From contig JAEEPV010000109.1 in assembly GCA_016284975.1 (NCBI GenBank), positions 1 through 8,401 on the forward strand: a stretch of 8,401 nucleotides of DNA, written 5' to 3'. Source of the DNA: Solobacterium sp. (GTDB lineage: Bacteria > Bacillota_I > Bacilli_A > Erysipelotrichales > Erysipelotrichaceae). Positions 6,758 through 8,401 of this stretch are shown piece after piece. The position numbers and the translations under genes were made by a program. Position 1 is the first letter of the stretch. Every line of letters begins with the position of its first letter. The notes below the pieces were generated by a model. That model made no database searches. It was given only the letters and a program-made list of their open reading frames with translations, and was not told where the DNA came from.

Positions 6758-8227
6758 TTATTTCTCGGACTCCTTCTTTCTGCGCCGCTTGTTTTCATAC
6801 ATGATCTTATCGGCACGGCGAAATGTATCCGTCACGGAATGATCGGTATCCGGATCGTATACGGCAATTCCGAGCATCACCTGAACCTCTTCCCATTTAT
6901 GTCCGGCAGAGGCAGTCACTTCTTTCTGTGCCTGTTCAAATGTCTTTGCCAGTTCTTCCTGATTCTCAAAGTCATCGTTCTGCAGAATCACTGCAAACTC
7001 ATCTCCGCCGATTCGGAAAACAGGGCTGTGTGTGAAGATGCGGCAGATCAGCTGGCTCGCTGTTCTCAGATAAATATCCCCTTTGTCATGTCCGTTCTGA
7101 TCATTGATCTGCTTGAGGTCATCACAGTCAAAGATACCAATCGCAAAGTCCTTCAGTTCTTCACTGTCCACCTGTTCCTGCAGGTTATCGATATACTCAT
7201 AGAAGGCCGCTTTGTTCCGCACCGAAGTCAGTGCATCCACAAATGCTTTCCGATTCAGATCTTTCACCATATGCTCTTCTTCCATCACCTTTTTCTCTGC
7301 CCTGATATAGCGAAGAAGCAGAATCAGGATCACCAGCAGAGTGAGTGAAATCACGGTCATGACCAGAAACAGATTTTCCCGGATCAGATCGAGAAAACTC
7401 ATTTTTACATCTTCTGTGGAATAGTAAGTCAGTGATGCGTTAACGACGGATTCCGGCACGGCTCTGACCACGCGGGAAATAACGGAATACAACGTGGTAT
7501 CCCCTTCCCGCAGCGCAAAACAGTAATCCATGTCGACTCCGGTATAAACCGTCGTCAGGTGCAGTTTTTCGCACTGTTTTGTAATATTGCTGAAGCGGTA
7601 GTTGCTGATAATAACGCAGTCTGCCTCTCCTGCCGCAACCGCATCCAGTCCGGCCGGCGTATCCCTGAAATAAAGCCGTTTCCAGACGGGATAATGATCC
7701 GCCAGAAACATATCATAGTTGGTATTCCCCTCGTTGACTGCGACGTTCACTTCCGCCTTGCGGAGAAATTCCTTCTGTGCCGCGGCACGGAAGACCGCAT
7801 CCATCTCCGTACGCATAATTGCCGGAGACATAACAACATCTTCTGTCTCGCTGTCATAGTCTGTGAGATTCGCAGGAAACATGCAGTCGATATCACCATT
7901 CTTCAATGCCTCCATCGCTGCTGCCGCAGTCGGATAAGAAACGGCCTCAAAATGGACTTCCGCATTTTCCATCGCTTCTGAAGCATAGGAAAGATAATCC
8001 TTCAGTGCTCCGGTCAGATTTCCGTTTTCATCGGTTGCGCAGAAGGCAAGAGAATGATCCTGATACCCGACCCGGATCGTATCATGGCCGTTAAGCCACG
8101 CTAATTCTTCCGTCGTAAAATACCGCTCGGTTGATGAACCGCTGAAATATTTATTATGCAGCTGTTCATTATAATAGCTGTTTTCATCTTGAATCCGGCT
8201 CATCGCCGCATCCAATTCCGCTAACAA
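6758..8227 (-). CDS. Membrane-anchored solute-binding-domain/GGDEF diguanylate cyclase (main open part of an interrupted gene)
   Basis: From the first possible start (TTG 8227) the frame encodes 489 residues. Residues 1-30 look like the end of a first family 3 solute-binding domain. Residues about 38-270 look like a second such domain (TIRVGYQDHSLAFCATDENG, GDIDCMFPANLTD, AGEADCVIISN). One transmembrane helix spans about 286-307, then a short linker and a GGDEF domain (about 325-485). The cyclase has FDCDDLKQIND (366-376), GHDKGD (379-384) and an intact GGDEF (407-411), so it could make cyclic di-GMP from two GTP. The RxxD inhibitory site is absent: FTHS stands there (398-401). The architecture predicts an external ligand sensor. 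The TTG has no Shine-Dalgarno, nor does the ATG at 8203, and neither has a signal peptide, so this is not a natural gene start. It is the 3' part of a gene broken by TAG at 8264. Stop TAA. Confidence 0.8.
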   Translation of the reverse strand: MLAELDAAMSRIQDENSYYNEQLHNKYFSGSSTERYFTTEELAWLNGHDTIRVGYQDHSLAFCATDENGNLTGALKDYLSYASEAMENAEVHFEAVSYPTAAAAMEALKNGDIDCMFPANLTDYDSETEDVVMSPAIMRTEMDAVFRAAAQKEFLRKAEVNVAVNEGNTNYDMFLADHYPVWKRLYFRDTPAGLDAVAAGEADCVIISNYRFSNITKQCEKLHLTTVYTGVDMDYCFALREGDTTLYSVISRVVRAVPESVVNASLTYYSTEDVKMSFLDLIRENLFLVMTVISLTLLVILILLLRYIRAEKKVMEEEHMVKDLNRKAFVDALTSVRNKAAFYEYIDNLQEQVDSEELKDFAIGIFDCDDLKQINDQNGHDKGDIYLRTASQLICRIFTHSPVFRIGGDEFAVILQNDDFENQEELAKTFEQAQKEVTASAGHKWEEVQVMLGIAVYDPDTDHSVTDTFRRADKIMYENKRRRKKESEK

Positions 8228-8401
8228 ATCCGGCCGGTCTTTGTTTACTACAAAATAGAATTCCTAAGATCCGATCTTACAGACTGGTACAGCCCGATTT
8301 GAATCCCCGTAGAAATCCATCGTGACAAACGCATCCAGTTTCCCCTCCGCCAGCATCTCAATGGATTCTTCTTCCGAACAGGTGACCTCAACCACTTCTG
8401 C
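8228..8401 (-). pseudogene. 5' fragment of the solute-binding/GGDEF gene with in-frame TAG, running off the window
   Basis: Continuing in the same frame upstream of 8227, the minus strand encodes a solute-binding-domain segment from the window edge (AEVVEVTCSEEESIEMLAEG, then KLDAFVTMDFYGD) to CKIGS. A TAG at 8264-8266 follows, and coding resumes in the same frame with EFYFVVNKDRPDLLAEL. The peptide on both sides reads as one family 3 solute-binding domain, so the TAG is a point nonsense change rather than a gene boundary or frameshift. The true start and any signal peptide lie outside the window. Alternatives are a sequencing error, tRNA suppression or programmed readthrough. Confidence 0.72.
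8265..8279. repeat. Short perfect palindrome at the nonsense codon
   Basis: TAAGATC-C-GATCTTA has 7-base arms around one central base. Two bases of the TAG codon belong to one arm. It lies inside coding sequence, has no U tract and is not a terminator. It matters only as a possible hairpin at the mutation site. Confidence 0.55.

Overview
The window looks like a chromosomal segment of a low-to-mid GC Firmicute (Bacillota), probably an anaerobic gut-type Clostridia or Erysipelotrichia relative. The reasons are strong AGGAGG-type ribosome binding sites, U-tailed intrinsic terminators, a CBS/DRTGG-containing manganese pyrophosphatase, a lipobox lipoprotein, and a uracil permease preceded by a PyrR-type attenuator. 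Nothing here looks like phage, transposon, CRISPR, tRNA or rRNA. All genes lie on the minus strand, so transcription runs from right to left.

Reading in the direction of transcription: (1) 8401-6758 is a sensor-type diguanylate cyclase (solute-binding domain(s), one transmembrane helix, GGDEF). Its visible 5' part is cut by an in-frame TAG at 8264-8266, so the gene is probably a pseudogene or needs readthrough. (2) 6702-6597 is an attenuator leader with a PyrR anti-antiterminator hairpin, an antiterminator pairing and an intrinsic terminator. It controls (3) a uracil permease at 6556-5093, closed by a terminator at 5041-5077. (4) A promoter at 5040-5011 starts a compact five-gene operon: a 147-residue protein of unknown function, an alpha/beta-hydrolase esterase (4-nt overlap), an acylphosphatase (6-nt gap), an MFS transporter (16-nt gap) and a DUF4352-like lipoprotein (37-nt gap). 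It ends at a terminator at 1677-1706. (5) A family II inorganic pyrophosphatase with a nucleotide-sensing insert (1621 to the left edge) has its own -10 box and runs off the window only a few residues before its expected end.

The uracil permease and its leader form a clear functional unit: uracil uptake is predicted to be shut off by transcription termination when UMP/UTP-bound PyrR holds the leader hairpin. The pyrophosphatase is housekeeping and senses adenine nucleotides. The five-gene operon is tightly coupled, but its shared task cannot be read from sequence. The most notable items are the nonsense codon in the GGDEF gene and the attenuator. I found no clearly new multi-gene defence or mobile system.
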